A DNA stretch of 64,000 nucleotides from Gaetbulibacter_B jejuensis (GCF_039524015.1 NZ_BAAAGF010000004.1:248001-312000); one strand, 5' to 3'. Numbered from the stretch's first letter, positions 1 to 9,740 are shown. Notes: generated from the letters alone by a model not told the origin. Program-made: numbers and translations.

Positions 1-425
1 CAACCAAATACGACCCATACAATAGTAATAGCTATATCAAAAGGCCATTCTAATTCGGCATATTCTTTACTAGTTGTATAACCTAAGGGAAGTGTAATTG
101 CTGCTCCAACAATTATAAGTTGCCAACCCCAAAAGTTGATATTACTCAAAGCATCACTAAACATTCTCGCTTTCAGTAAACGTTGAGAAGAGTAATACAC
201 ACCTGCAAAAATGGCGTTACCTACAAAGGCAAAAATAACAGCATTTGTGTGCAAAGGTCTCAATCGACCAAAGCTTAACCACGAAATACCGTCGGTTAGG
301 TTAGGGAACAAGAACATAAAGGCTAGTAGTAAACCTACAAGCATACCCACAACACCCCAAAGCATGGTAGCGAGTAAGAATTTTTTAACAATCTTGTTGT
401 CGTAATAAAATTGTTGTACTTCCAT
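1..425 (-). CDS. ccoN: cbb3-type cytochrome c oxidase subunit I (CcoN), N-terminal part, cut by window edge
   Basis: Translating the minus strand from the ATG at 425 gives MEVQQFYYDNKIVKK followed by hydrophobic helices, including the stretch LSFGRLRPLHTNAVIFAF. That stretch is the conserved start of CcoN, whose His ligates the low-spin haem. The catalytic subunit reduces oxygen at the inner membrane under low oxygen. Only about 141 residues lie in the window; the gene continues past position 1. In Flavobacteriaceae CcoN is often fused to CcoO, which cannot be tested here. It starts 5 bp after the ccoS stop, so it is very probably cotranscribed with ccoS and ccoI. Family assignment is firm; the fusion state is unknown. 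Confidence 0.93.
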   Translation of the reverse strand, partial: MEVQQFYYDNKIVKKFLLATMLWGVVGMLVGLLLAFMFLFPNLTDGISWLSFGRLRPLHTNAVIFAFVGNAIFAGVYYSSQRLLKARMFSDALSNINFWGWQLIIVGAAITLPLGYTTSKEYAELEWPFDIAITIVWVVFG

Positions 426-430
426 AATAA

Positions 431-619
431 TTAGTTAGACTTTTGATTTTTAATGGATTTATTGGTTTTGTTTTTAACCAGTTCGTCTTCAAACAGCATG
501 CGTACAGATGGTGTATAGTCATCATCGTACTGTCCTGATTTTACGGCTTTTATAAATCCAATAAAAAAGACAATAGCAATGATAATGCTGATAGCTAGTA
601 ATACATAAATAACACTCAT
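431..619 (-). CDS. ccoS: cbb3-type cytochrome oxidase assembly protein CcoS
   Basis: A 62-residue protein with one N-terminal membrane helix (about residues 3-25) followed by the short polar tail with GQYDDDYTPSVRMLF. This matches the CcoS family in length, topology and the acidic post-helix segment. CcoS is needed to insert cofactors into cbb3 oxidase, together with the copper ATPase CcoI. It lies between ccoI (79-bp gap) and ccoN (5-bp gap) on the same strand, the usual order. Nothing unusual was seen. Confidence 0.92.
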   Translation of the reverse strand: MSVIYVLLAISIIIAIVFFIGFIKAVKSGQYDDDYTPSVRMLFEDELVKNKTNKSIKNQKSN

Positions 620-698
620 ACCTACTTGAAGTTATAGTTCAAAATTACGTTGGCATCTCTTTTTAAAAGATGATATTTGTCATGTTTCATTAATTTTT

Positions 699-3071
699 TC
701 ATTTTAATTTTCGACCTAAAAGGTTTGTTGCAATTGTGGTAAATACAACAATACTTATGGAGCTTAAAGGCATTAAAATAGCTGCAATCACAGGCATAAG
801 TTGACCCGTAATGGCAAAGTATAAACCAATAGCATTGTAGAAAAAGGAGAACACAAAACTCCATTTTATAATTTTAATAGCTCCTTTTGAAGCTTTTATA
901 TAGTTGTATAATTGATTGAATTTTGAAGCATCTAAAATGGCATCGCAAGCAGGCGAGAACACATTGATATTTTCTGAAATAGCAATGCCAACATTACTCT
1001 GTGCTAAAGCACCAGCATCGTTTAAACCATCACCAACCATGAGTACTTGAGCGCCATTGTTTTGATGATGCTTAATGTATTCTAGCTTATCGTTTGGTTT
1101 TTGATTGAAAATAAGTTTGGTTTTGCTTGGGAGTAATTTTTTTAGGTTATTTAATTCACTTGCATTGTCACCCGAAAGTATCGCTAAATCGTAGTCTTTT
1201 TTTAGTTTGTTAAACAGTTTTGAAATGCCTTTTCGGTATGCATTGTAAAAGGTAAACTTTCCTTTGTATGTGTTATTGGTGCTAATATGAACAGCTGTAC
1301 TTAATTCGGTTTCTGGTTGAAGTTGTCCAACATATTTTGCAGAACCTATTTTAACCGATTGATTATTGCTTTCGCCATAAATACCTTCACCTAAATGTTC
1401 TTCAAAATGGCTTAAGGTTATAATGTTGTTTTGCTTAAGCAAGTTGTATAACGATCGACTCAATGGATGGTTAGAATGTCTAAGTGTACTACTTAAAATA
1501 ACTGTTTCCTCTTCTGTAAGCGTTTCACCTTTATAGGCTGTTTTACTTTTTTGGTTGGAAGTTATGGTACCTGTTTTGTCAAAAATAAAGGTGTCTATTT
1601 TTGCCAACTGCTCAATTACCGAAGCATTTTTTAAATAGAATTTTAACTTCCCAAAAATGCGTAACAAATTCCCTAAAGTAAAAGGAGCAGAAAGCGCAAT
1701 AGCACAAGGGCAAGCAATAATTAACACAGCAGTAAATACGTTAAGTGCTTTACTTGAGTCGGCAAACAGCCAGTATGTTGTAGCTAAAAAAGCAATGCTC
1801 AACACAGCAATAGTAAAGCGTTTGCTTATAGTATTGGTTAGTGTTGTAAAGCTATCTTCTTTGTTTTTATTAAACACATCGTTGCTCCAAAGTTGAGTAA
1901 GGTAACTTTGTTCAACTGCATTTAAAGCTTCCATTTCAATACTGCCAGAGGTTTGTTTGCCACCTGCAAAAAGTTTATCACCAGACGATTTTTTTACGGC
2001 TTCAGATTCTCCTGTAACAAAACTGTAATCTATATTAGCGTTTCCGTTAATTAAAATGCCATCAACAGGAATTAATTCTTCGTTTCTAATTAATAATCGG
2101 TCGCCTTTTTTTATGTCATAAACCTGAATTGGTGTTTCAATGCCGTTTAAAATTTTAGTCACAGCAATAGGGAAGTACGATTTGTAGTCGCGCTCAAACG
2201 ATAAGAAATTGTAGGTGCGTTGCTGAAAATATTTCCCAAGTAATAAGAAGAACACCAAACCTGTTAAGCTATCGAAAAAGCCTGTGCCTAGGTCTAGAAT
2301 AATTTCGGCTGTACTTCGTATAAACAACACTAAAATACCAAGCGCAATAGGAATATCGATATTTAAAAGTTTTGATTTTAAACCTTTGTAAGCCGAAACA
2401 AAATAATCTTGAGCCGCATAAAAAACTACTGGTAGCGAAAATGTAAACATGAGCCAACGAAACACAGGTTTGTACTGCTCTAGCCAGAACTCATTGACTT
2501 CAAAATACTCTGGAAACGATAAAAACATCACATTACCAAAAGCAAAACCAGCAACACCAAGTTTGTAAATTAAACTACGGTTCACTTTGTTTTTTCCTGT
2601 ATTGAAATCTTCAAGAGAAATGTAAGGTTCGTAACCAATTTTACTTAATAGAAGTACCGCTTCTTTTAATGAAAAGGCTTCGGTTTTATAAGTTATTCTT
2701 ACGGTCTTTTTTCCAAAATTTACCTGTGAAGCAGTAATATTTGCATTGAGTTTGTTGAGGTTTTCTAAAATCCAGATGCAAGAACTACAATGAATATGCG
2801 GAATGGTTAAGGTTGCAATTTGGTGTTTATCATCATTAAATTCGGTAAGCTTTTCAATTATAGCGTCATCCGACAGGAAATCATATTTACCTTGAATTTC
2901 TTTTGGTGTAGCTCCAGGAGCTTGTTGTAAATCGTAATAACAGGTTAAATCGTTTTCAGAAAAAATCTCGTAAACGGTTTTGCAACCATTACAACAAAAG
3001 TCTTTTTCGTTGTAAACAATATGGTCAACTGTACAATTATCACCACAATGAAAACATGTAGCTTGTTTCAT
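699..3071 (-). CDS. ccoI: Copper-type heavy-metal P1B ATPase for cbb3 oxidase assembly (CcoI/FixI)
   Basis: A 790-residue P1B-type ATPase. In order: a Cys-rich N-terminal metal-binding domain (CFHCGDNC at 6-13, CCNGCK at 26-31), an HMA-like domain with CSSC at 95-98, the actuator TGES at 353-356, the transport motif CPC at 454-456, the phosphorylation site DKTGT at 498-502, the nucleotide-binding HP pair near 535, and GDGLNDA at 680-686. The extra N-terminal Cys domain and the neighbouring ccoS and ccoN identify it as CcoI/FixI, which exports copper for the CuB site of the oxidase, rather than a general copper-detoxifying CopA. It is divergent from an FNR-like regulator, with a candidate FNR box in the shared upstream region. 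Full length, no damage seen. Confidence 0.93.
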   Translation of the reverse strand: MKQATCFHCGDNCTVDHIVYNEKDFCCNGCKTVYEIFSENDLTCYYDLQQAPGATPKEIQGKYDFLSDDAIIEKLTEFNDDKHQIATLTIPHIHCSSCIWILENLNKLNANITASQVNFGKKTVRITYKTEAFSLKEAVLLLSKIGYEPYISLEDFNTGKNKVNRSLIYKLGVAGFAFGNVMFLSFPEYFEVNEFWLEQYKPVFRWLMFTFSLPVVFYAAQDYFVSAYKGLKSKLLNIDIPIALGILVLFIRSTAEIILDLGTGFFDSLTGLVFFLLLGKYFQQRTYNFLSFERDYKSYFPIAVTKILNGIETPIQVYDIKKGDRLLIRNEELIPVDGILINGNANIDYSFVTGESEAVKKSSGDKLFAGGKQTSGSIEMEALNAVEQSYLTQLWSNDVFNKNKEDSFTTLTNTISKRFTIAVLSIAFLATTYWLFADSSKALNVFTAVLIIACPCAIALSAPFTLGNLLRIFGKLKFYLKNASVIEQLAKIDTFIFDKTGTITSNQKSKTAYKGETLTEEETVILSSTLRHSNHPLSRSLYNLLKQNNIITLSHFEEHLGEGIYGESNNQSVKIGSAKYVGQLQPETELSTAVHISTNNTYKGKFTFYNAYRKGISKLFNKLKKDYDLAILSGDNASELNNLKKLLPSKTKLIFNQKPNDKLEYIKHHQNNGAQVLMVGDGLNDAGALAQSNVGIAISENINVFSPACDAILDASKFNQLYNYIKASKGAIKIIKWSFVFSFFYNAIGLYFAITGQLMPVIAAILMPLSSISIVVFTTIATNLLGRKLK

Positions 3072-3126
3072 AATATTTGCTCATTTATACCTATTGCAAA
3101 GGTTGAAAGCAAAGGCTAAAAAAAAT

Positions 3127-3140
3127 ATGATATTTATCAG
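3127..3140. promoter_or_regulatory. FNR/CRP-type box between ccoI and the FNR-like gene
   Basis: The sequence ATGAT-ATTT-ATCAG contains the core TGAT-N4-ATCA of the FNR consensus TTGAT-N4-ATCAA and is symmetric in its half-sites. It lies 38 bp before the regulator's ATG and 56 bp before that of ccoI, so it could serve either or both divergent promoters. Binding by the adjacent regulator is inferred from position and motif only. Confidence 0.6.
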
Positions 3141-3177
3141 GTTTTAGTTATTTTTACAGAACACTTCAAAATAAGGT

Positions 3178-3855
3178 ATGAGCAAGTGCGAACAATGTAT
3201 TATCAGGCAGTTTAATGCTTTAAGAGCGTTACAAAAGGACGACCTTATTCGACTTTCTGGATGTAAAACAACACACACTATTAAAAAAGGGGAAGTTATC
3301 TTTGAAGAAGGTGATAATGTTAATGGTGTTTACTGTATAAAGGATGGTGTTTGTAAGTTGTCTAAATTAAGTGCAAACGGAAAAGACCAAATTGTAAAAT
3401 TAGTTGTTAGAGGAGATTTGTTAGGGCAACGTTCTTTAATTTCTGATGAGGCTGCTAACCTAAGTGCTGTAGCTGTAAATGATATGCAAGTGTGTTTTAT
3501 TCCAAAGCACGAAATAATACACGACTTAACCCATAACATCAATTTTTCGGTGGATATGCTAAAAGATATGGCTGAGGAACTAAAACTTGCTGATAACGTT
3601 ATTGTTGATATGGCCCAAAAATCGGTGAAGCAACGTTTAGCTGAAACGCTTTTGTATTTGCAAACCAATTTTGGAGAAGATGATAATGGATTTTTAAATA
3701 TAGTACTTACTAGAGATGACTATGCTAATATTGTTGGTACTGCTACAGAATCTGCAATACGAATATTGTCTCAATTTAAAAAAGAAGGATTAATTTCTAC
3801 AGAAGGCAAACAAATAAAGATAGAAGATAGTAAAGCATTAAAGCTTATAGATTAA
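3178..3855 (+). CDS. Crp/Fnr-family transcriptional regulator
   Basis: A 225-residue regulator with a cyclic-nucleotide-binding-type beta-roll (about 25-120), a dimerisation helix (about 122-150) and a C-terminal winged HTH (about 165-215). The recognition helix contains TESAIRIL, keeping the Glu and Arg that FNR proteins use to read TGAT half-sites. Cysteines are at 4, 7, 29, 53, 59 and 106. The C4-x2-C7 pair and C106 sit about where three of the iron-sulfur ligands of E. coli FNR lie, but the ligand six residues after the second Cys is absent, so an oxygen-sensing cluster cannot be assumed. Its place opposite ccoI suggests control of cbb3 oxidase. It ends in a hairpin terminator shared with the convergent peptidase gene. 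Confidence 0.88.
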   Translation: MSKCEQCIIRQFNALRALQKDDLIRLSGCKTTHTIKKGEVIFEEGDNVNGVYCIKDGVCKLSKLSANGKDQIVKLVVRGDLLGQRSLISDEAANLSAVAVNDMQVCFIPKHEIIHDLTHNINFSVDMLKDMAEELKLADNVIVDMAQKSVKQRLAETLLYLQTNFGEDDNGFLNIVLTRDDYANIVGTATESAIRILSQFKKEGLISTEGKQIKIEDSKALKLID

Positions 3856-3856
3856 A

Positions 3857-3885
3857 AAACGGCTAAACTAAGTTTAGCCGTTTTT
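3857..3885. terminator. Bidirectional intrinsic terminator
   Basis: A 13-bp perfect stem (AAAACGGCTAAAC, loop TAA, mirrored arm) with A-rich and T-rich flanks lies between the stops of the regulator (3855) and the convergent S9 peptidase (3893). It can terminate transcription from both sides. Confidence 0.85.
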
Positions 3886-3892
3886 GTTTTGT

Positions 3893-5842
3893 TTATTCGG
3901 TTTTTGGATCTATTTCCGTTTTGGGAGTTTCACCATCTAAAGGTGCATTTTCTTTTTTAAGATGTTCATCTAAGAATTTTAAAATTCTGCTGTAAGCTTC
4001 AATTTGGTTTTCCTTTTTTATAAATCCATGACCTTCGTCCTCAAATAAAACATATTCAACAGGAACGCCATTTTTTCTTACTCCAGCAACAATTTCATCA
4101 GATTCAACCTGTAATACTCTAGGGTCTTTAGCTCCTTGTAAAACAATTAAAGGTTTGGTTACCTTATCAGTATGGAAAAGAGGAGAAATTTGTTTTAAAC
4201 GTGTTGAATCAGCAGAATAAGGGTCGCCCAACTCTAAGTATAATGATTCTCTAAACGATTCCCAATAAGGCGGAATGCTTTTTAATGTACGCATCCAGTT
4301 GGTAACACCATATATATTAACACCAACATCAAACTCTTCTGGAGTGTAAGTTAATGCTGCCATAGTCATATATCCACCATAAGAGCCACCAATGATTCCT
4401 ATTTTTTCAGAATTAATTTCAGCTTGCTCAGCTAACCAATTTTTTCCTTCAACACAGTCTTGTAAATCTTTTTCGCCATGGTTTTTATCATCCATTTTAA
4501 AAAACGTTTTACCATAACCACTGCTTCCACGATTATTCACAGCTAAAACAGCATATCCATGATTAACCATATACTGAATTAAAGAGCTGAAATTTTGACG
4601 TGTTTGACCTCCAGGACCACCATGAACCCAAACCATTGCAGGCACTTTATTATCTGCAGATGCTTGATGTGGTAAATAATATATGGCAGGAATTGTTGTA
4701 CCATCAAAAGACTTAAAACGAACAACTTTAGCAGTAACTAAATCGTCAGGATTAATCTCTTTGTTTAAAACATTGGTGAGTTTGTGCTGTTCTTTGGTTT
4801 CCAAGTTGTAAGTGTATAAATCAGAAGGCGAATTGGAACCACCAACATACAGGCGCATCCATGTTTCATCCTTTGAAAAACTTACACTGGTAATGCTTTT
4901 ATTATCAAAATTAGGTAGTGTTATTGGTTGTAATGTGTTGCTATCTAAAACTTCAATAGCATTTTTACCATCTTCATTTACATAAACTACTAAGTAAGTC
5001 CCTTTATCAGTAAAACCAGCTCCACTAACATCCCAAGATTTTTGAACAATTTTAGTTTTTGTTTTAGACGCTAAATCATATTTCATTAAGTATGAAAACT
5101 CTTCGCCATCATCAGTAGTGTAATAAAATGCACTACTATCAACTGCAAAATCTTCAGATGCATTTGCACTTAGGTTGTCATTGATTTTTGTTTTTTCGTT
5201 AGAACTTCTGTCGAATAAATACAAGTTGCTATCATTAGTGTTGACAGATTCAACTAAAGCAATATAATTTTCGTCATTAGAAATTCCACTGAAATTTAAA
5301 CCATCATTATTTTTGTAAATTAATTCAGAAGAAAAATCAGCGATACTCATTTTGTACACATCAAAATAGCGAGCGTCTCTTTTGTTTGACCCAAAATAAA
5401 AACTGTTTTTATCAGCAGACCAACCGTAAAATGAAGATTTTGCTCCTTGTTCAGGGGTTAAATCTTTAATCTCACCATTTGTGTCTCTCATATAAATATG
5501 GTCTATTTCGTCACCATTCCCATCGGCAGAAAGTAGCATACGCTCATCATTAGGGAAGTAAGAAACAGCAAAGTATGAAATGCTATCTGATGCTGTAATT
5601 TGTGTGTATTCACCACCTGTTGTAGGTACTGTGTACGCATTGAAAATACCAGAGCGATTACTTGAGATTAAAAGCTTGGAGTTGTCAGGAGAAAAACTTC
5701 CTCCACTTACAGCTTCGTTGTTCATGAACTGTTCAATGCTGTACTGTTCAATACTTTTAGCTTGGGCTTCATTCTTGCTCTCAGTGTCTTTTTTACAAGA
5801 CAGCATAGTAGCAAAAAACACTAATATTAAAATGTTTTTCAT
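3893..5842 (-). CDS. S9-family (prolyl oligopeptidase type) peptidase, lipoprotein
   Basis: A 649-residue exported serine peptidase. The signal ends in a lipobox with Cys at 16. Residues about 40-360 form a propeller of TolB/PD40-like blades and about 375-625 an alpha/beta-hydrolase domain. The nucleophile is Ser487 in GGSYGGYMT, with acid Asp573 in QGAKDPRV and His605 in EDEGHGF. S9 enzymes of this design (acylaminoacyl peptidase/DPP-like) trim oligopeptides, probably here in the periplasm or at the outer membrane. It starts 2 bp after the Asp-box propeller gene, so the two form an operon. The last 20 residues are a charged, Pro-rich tail. The substrate cannot be read from the sequence. Confidence 0.9.
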   Translation of the reverse strand: MKNILILVFFATMLSCKKDTESKNEAQAKSIEQYSIEQFMNNEAVSGGSFSPDNSKLLISSNRSGIFNAYTVPTTGGEYTQITASDSISYFAVSYFPNDERMLLSADGNGDEIDHIYMRDTNGEIKDLTPEQGAKSSFYGWSADKNSFYFGSNKRDARYFDVYKMSIADFSSELIYKNNDGLNFSGISNDENYIALVESVNTNDSNLYLFDRSSNEKTKINDNLSANASEDFAVDSSAFYYTTDDGEEFSYLMKYDLASKTKTKIVQKSWDVSGAGFTDKGTYLVVYVNEDGKNAIEVLDSNTLQPITLPNFDNKSITSVSFSKDETWMRLYVGGSNSPSDLYTYNLETKEQHKLTNVLNKEINPDDLVTAKVVRFKSFDGTTIPAIYYLPHQASADNKVPAMVWVHGGPGGQTRQNFSSLIQYMVNHGYAVLAVNNRGSSGYGKTFFKMDDKNHGEKDLQDCVEGKNWLAEQAEINSEKIGIIGGSYGGYMTMAALTYTPEEFDVGVNIYGVTNWMRTLKSIPPYWESFRESLYLELGDPYSADSTRLKQISPLFHTDKVTKPLIVLQGAKDPRVLQVESDEIVAGVRKNGVPVEYVLFEDEGHGFIKKENQIEAYSRILKFLDEHLKKENAPLDGETPKTEIDPKTE

Positions 5843-5844
5843 AA

Positions 5845-8800
5845 TTAATTGAGTTTAAAGGTTGATATGTCTTTAAACGGATTAGTTTGTAACTGTTCCA
5901 TTTTTGTTTGATACGATTTCCAGTCTTCATTAAAGAAGGTGTTGGTTTTTTCAAGCGCACTATTTAAAGCGTCTTTAAAGTTTTTAATTAACGTAGTTTC
6001 GGTAGTTGTGATACCGTTTTGACTATCTTGAACATAACCTCTTGCAAGACTAAGTCTTGTGTTGATGGTAACTTCTGGGTTTCTGGTAATACCTTGTCTT
6101 TCGTCAACTTTTCCTAAATAAATATCAATAATTTCATCTATTTTTTTGACGATGTCTTTAGATGATTTTATATCGTCTTTATATTTTTCTTTATCTAGTT
6201 TTTTAAGTTCAGACTGAAATTTCTCAGCTATTTCTTTGCTTTCAACAAGTTGTTTTACAGCATTAGCCATAGTTTCTTGAGCGCTTTCTAAATCTTTTAA
6301 AGTATTGTAAACTTCATTGATATTTGCTGTAGAAATATTTAATCTTGGGTCATACATTACTGTAATTTGTTTTTCTGAAGACTGGTCTCCAAAACTTAAA
6401 ACAGCTTTGTAAGTGCCTGGTTTAACACTAACACCTCCAGGTTCACTGTTTCTGGTTCTATTTCGTCTAGAAGCTCTTTCAACACCAGCTTCATCCATAT
6501 ACCAAGTCCATTTATGAATACCTGTTTCTTTAGGCGCTTTTTGTTTTAATGTTCTTATTAAACGCTCTCCATCATAAATTTTTAATGTTAATGAATCCCA
6601 TTTTGCGTCATTAGTTTTTTCAGAAGAAGTTTCTTCGTCTTCATTTGAAGCTTCCTCTTTTGCGTCTTCTTTTTGAGTATCAATATTTACATAATATGAC
6701 AATTGAGCACCATAGCTTCTGTTTTCTCCATTGTATAAAGCATCAGCTCCAAAGCGACTTCCTGTTGGTTGTTGGTATGCAGCTTGAATAGCTGTAGGAG
6801 GTTGAAATAACTCTACTTTTTGTTGTAATACTTGTTTGTTTTTAGCCAGAGCGCGTAAAGGTCTTATGTCATCTAAAACCCAAGCAGCTCTACCAAAAGT
6901 ACCTATTACTAAATCGTGCTCTCTTGGATGAATTACTAAATCTTTTACAGATGTAGTAGGGAAGCCTTCTGTCCATTTAGTCCAACTTTCTCCTGCGTTT
7001 AAGGAAATGTATAAACCGTCGTCAGTTCCTAAAAATAATAGGTTTGGTTCTTCAATATCTTCAACAATTGAGAGTGTATAGCTTTTTACATCATTTTCAT
7101 CTACAATACGTGTCCATGTTTTACCATAGTCTTTGGTTCTGTATGCATAAGGTGTGTAATTAAAACGTCTGTAATCATTAGCTATGAGCAATGCTTCTCC
7201 TTTGTTTTTGTTTGATGCTTTTATTTGAGGAATCCAACTGCCTTTAGGTAATCCTTTTATGTTTTTGGTCACATCAGTATAGGTTTGTCCACCATTTTGA
7301 GTAACGTGAACACGACCATCATCAGTTCCTATCCACAACATGTTTTTTTCAACAGGAGAAGGTTCAATAACCAAAATAGTACAGTGGTTTTCAGCACCTG
7401 TAGCATCCATTGTTAATCCGCCACTTTCTGATTGTTTTAGTTTTTCTGGGTCGTTAGTGGTTAAATCCTCTGAAATGACTGTCCAAGTTTCACCTTTATC
7501 AGTTGATTTATGAACAAACTGACTTCCAAAATACAGTGTGCTATTATTAAAAGGATCAATATTAATTGCAGAATTCCAGTTAAAACGTAATTCTACATTT
7601 GGGTCAGGATGTGTTGGTCTTACTAAAAGGTTATTACCTGTTTCCCAATCGTATCTGCTTACATAACCTTGTTGACTCATTGACCAGCCATAACGAGAGT
7701 CGTCTTTATCAGGAACGACATCAAAACCATCACCAAAACTTATTTCTTGCCAGTAGCTATTACGAATACCTTGTGTTTTCCAAACGTAAGCAGGACCTCT
7801 CCAAGAACCATTGTCTTGCATGCCTCCATATACATTGTAAGGGTAGTCGTTATCGACATTGATGTGATAAAATTGAGCTACAGGTATATTGCCAATAAAT
7901 CGCCATGTTTTTCCACCATCTTTAGTGATATTTAATCCACCATCGTTACCATCTATCATAAAATTACCATTGTTAGGATGAATCCACCATGCGTGATGGT
8001 CTGGATGCACACCATTATCTACACCATAAGCAGGCATAAGTTGGTCAAAGCTTTTTCCGCCATCTTCAGATACATTTACGTAGGTGAAAATGGTATACAC
8101 ACGATTTTCATTATCAGGAGCTACATATATTTCGGCATAGTAAAAGGGTCTGTTTCCTATTTCGTTTAAGTTGTCATTTACTTTTTTCCAAGTAAAACCT
8201 CCATCTTCACTTTTGTAAAACCCATTTTTCTTAGCTTCTATTAATGCATATACAATATTAGGTTTGTTTGGTGCTATTGCAAGACCAATTCTTCCTAATT
8301 CTCCTTTTGGCAATCCGTCTTCATCAGTTATTTTTTTCCATGTTTTTCCGCCATCATGTGTAATGTGTAAGCCAGAACCTTCACCACCAGATTTGAAAAA
8401 CCAAGGGTCGCGTTTGTGTTCCCATAGAGCAGCAATTAATTTGTTTGGGTTTGTTGGATCCATGATTAATTCTGCAGCACCAGTTTTATTATTGGCAAAC
8501 AAGATTTTTTCCCATGTTTCTCCTCCGTTTGTGGTTTTAAAAATACCTCTTTCAGGATGTTCTCCCCAAGGAGAGCCAATTGCAGCAACATAAACTACGT
8601 TAGGATTAGTTGGGTCAATAATTACTCTATGAATGTGTCTTGTGTTTTCAAGTCCCATGAGCATCCACGATTTACCTCCATCAAGCGATTTGTATATGCC
8701 ATAACCACCATTAAGACTATTTCTCGGGTTTCCTTCTCCTGTACCAACCCATATTACACTTGGGTTTGATTGTTGTATAGCAACAGCTCCTATTGAAGCA

Positions 8801-9051
8801 GTAGCTTCGTTGTCAAAAATAGGTTCCCATTTTATACCTCCAGAGGTTGACTTCCATAAACCACCAGATGCTGTACCAACGTACATAATATCAGGATTGT
8901 TTGTAACTACATCAATGGCTGTAACACGACCAGACATTCCACCAGGACCTATATTTCGTGGTTTCATGTTTTTTACTAAATCCATTGAAAACTCTTGGGC
9001 AAAAAGTAATGAGGCACTTAAGAAGAGAATGATTGAGAAGACGTTTTTCAT
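5845..9051 (-). CDS. Secreted Asp-box (BNR/sortilin-like) beta-propeller protein
   Basis: About 1068 residues from the ATG at 9051, chosen because it begins a clean signal peptide (MKNVFSIILFLSASLLFAQ); an in-frame ATG at 9093 would put 14 polar residues in front. I count eleven Asp-box motifs of the form S/T-x-D/N-x-G-x-T/S-W/F/Y (such as SLDGGKSWM, TTNGGETWEK, THDGGKTWKK, SEDGGFTWKK, TKDGGKTWRF), spread over roughly residues 60-720 as in VPS10/sortilin and sialidase-like double propellers. The C-terminal third has a charged linker, a beta-rich stretch and a long helical segment. No T9SS sorting domain is visible. These proteins are often labelled glycosyl hydrolases, but I see no catalytic residues to support that. 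It is cotranscribed with the S9 peptidase. Confidence 0.85.
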   Translation of the reverse strand: MKNVFSIILFLSASLLFAQEFSMDLVKNMKPRNIGPGGMSGRVTAIDVVTNNPDIMYVGTASGGLWKSTSGGIKWEPIFDNEATASIGAVAIQQSNPSVIWVGTGEGNPRNSLNGGYGIYKSLDGGKSWMLMGLENTRHIHRVIIDPTNPNVVYVAAIGSPWGEHPERGIFKTTNGGETWEKILFANNKTGAAELIMDPTNPNKLIAALWEHKRDPWFFKSGGEGSGLHITHDGGKTWKKITDEDGLPKGELGRIGLAIAPNKPNIVYALIEAKKNGFYKSEDGGFTWKKVNDNLNEIGNRPFYYAEIYVAPDNENRVYTIFTYVNVSEDGGKSFDQLMPAYGVDNGVHPDHHAWWIHPNNGNFMIDGNDGGLNITKDGGKTWRFIGNIPVAQFYHINVDNDYPYNVYGGMQDNGSWRGPAYVWKTQGIRNSYWQEISFGDGFDVVPDKDDSRYGWSMSQQGYVSRYDWETGNNLLVRPTHPDPNVELRFNWNSAINIDPFNNSTLYFGSQFVHKSTDKGETWTVISEDLTTNDPEKLKQSESGGLTMDATGAENHCTILVIEPSPVEKNMLWIGTDDGRVHVTQNGGQTYTDVTKNIKGLPKGSWIPQIKASNKNKGEALLIANDYRRFNYTPYAYRTKDYGKTWTRIVDENDVKSYTLSIVEDIEEPNLLFLGTDDGLYISLNAGESWTKWTEGFPTTSVKDLVIHPREHDLVIGTFGRAAWVLDDIRPLRALAKNKQVLQQKVELFQPPTAIQAAYQQPTGSRFGADALYNGENRSYGAQLSYYVNIDTQKEDAKEEASNEDEETSSEKTNDAKWDSLTLKIYDGERLIRTLKQKAPKETGIHKWTWYMDEAGVERASRRNRTRNSEPGGVSVKPGTYKAVLSFGDQSSEKQITVMYDPRLNISTANINEVYNTLKDLESAQETMANAVKQLVESKEIAEKFQSELKKLDKEKYKDDIKSSKDIVKKIDEIIDIYLGKVDERQGITRNPEVTINTRLSLARGYVQDSQNGITTTETTLIKNFKDALNSALEKTNTFFNEDWKSYQTKMEQLQTNPFKDISTFKLN

Positions 9052-9108
9052 GTGTTTATTATTATTGAGTTTTAAATTTACGTAAAAAAACAATCAAGCG
9101 TTTATATT

Positions 9109-9657
9109 CTAGTCTTTTAAACGTTTGATTTGTTTGGGTTTAAGCCATAACCAAAATCCGCTAAACGATAACAACATCAACCCTAAGGATGTGATAGTTG
9201 AATAGAAAAGTTTAAATGGTGTGGATTGGTTTTTAAATAGAAAGTCCATTATTGAACCATCATGAATCATTTCAATAATATCAGCAGTTCTTTGTTTTAC
9301 TGATAGGACTTCACCTGTGTAACAGTCTATTTGAATTTCGGTAAAGTGATTTTCAAACCTCACTTTAGTGACACCTTTATTTGGTCTGTAATCTATTCGG
9401 TTGATTTCAGGTGAAAGGTTTAAAGACTCTATATGTTTTATTGCATTGTCTCTAATTATATCTAATGATATTAGAGATAATGTGTTTGAGGACGAAGCAT
9501 GCGTTTTGGGTTTAAATTGAAATTGTTCTTTCCAAGTTAGAAGTAAGCCTGTAGCTCCTAAAAGAAACATAAAAAACACTAAAGGAATTGCAACATAACG
9601 ATGAAGTTTTCTGTATGTTCTAGAGGTTTTAGCGAGTTGTTTTCGTTTTTGTTTCAA
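9109..9657 (-). CDS. PepSY-associated transmembrane protein
   Basis: A 182-residue protein with an N-terminal basic segment (RTYRKLHRYVAIP), a first helix at about 23-42, a soluble PepSY-like domain at about 60-130 (ending ITEIQIDCYTGEVLSV-like: EIQIDCYTGEVLSV is visible) and a second helix at about 150-172 followed by basic residues. This is the short PepSY-TM architecture common in Bacteroidota, often near iron or redox genes. Function is unknown; some relatives are putative membrane reductase subunits. It is 57 bp upstream of the Asp-box gene on the same strand. Confidence 0.75.
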   Translation of the reverse strand: MKQKRKQLAKTSRTYRKLHRYVAIPLVFFMFLLGATGLLLTWKEQFQFKPKTHASSSNTLSLISLDIIRDNAIKHIESLNLSPEINRIDYRPNKGVTKVRFENHFTEIQIDCYTGEVLSVKQRTADIIEMIHDGSIMDFLFKNQSTPFKLFYSTITSLGLMLLSFSGFWLWLKPKQIKRLKD

Positions 9658-9740
9658 GCTTAAGATTTACAAAAAAGTTAAGAAACACTAAAAATATATA
9701 ATATTCCTTAAAAATATCTTAAACTCTTGTTAATGCGAGT

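Noticed and set aside
5845..9051. The eleven Asp-boxes as a DNA tandem repeat
   Set aside because: The protein motifs repeat but the DNA between them differs, so it is a protein-level repeat only.
9077..9086. TTTACGTAAA palindrome upstream of the Asp-box propeller gene
   Set aside because: It shares TACGTA with the two-component sites but is a 10-bp palindrome without a 2-bp spacer or the third flanking G/C pair, so I do not count it as a response-regulator site.
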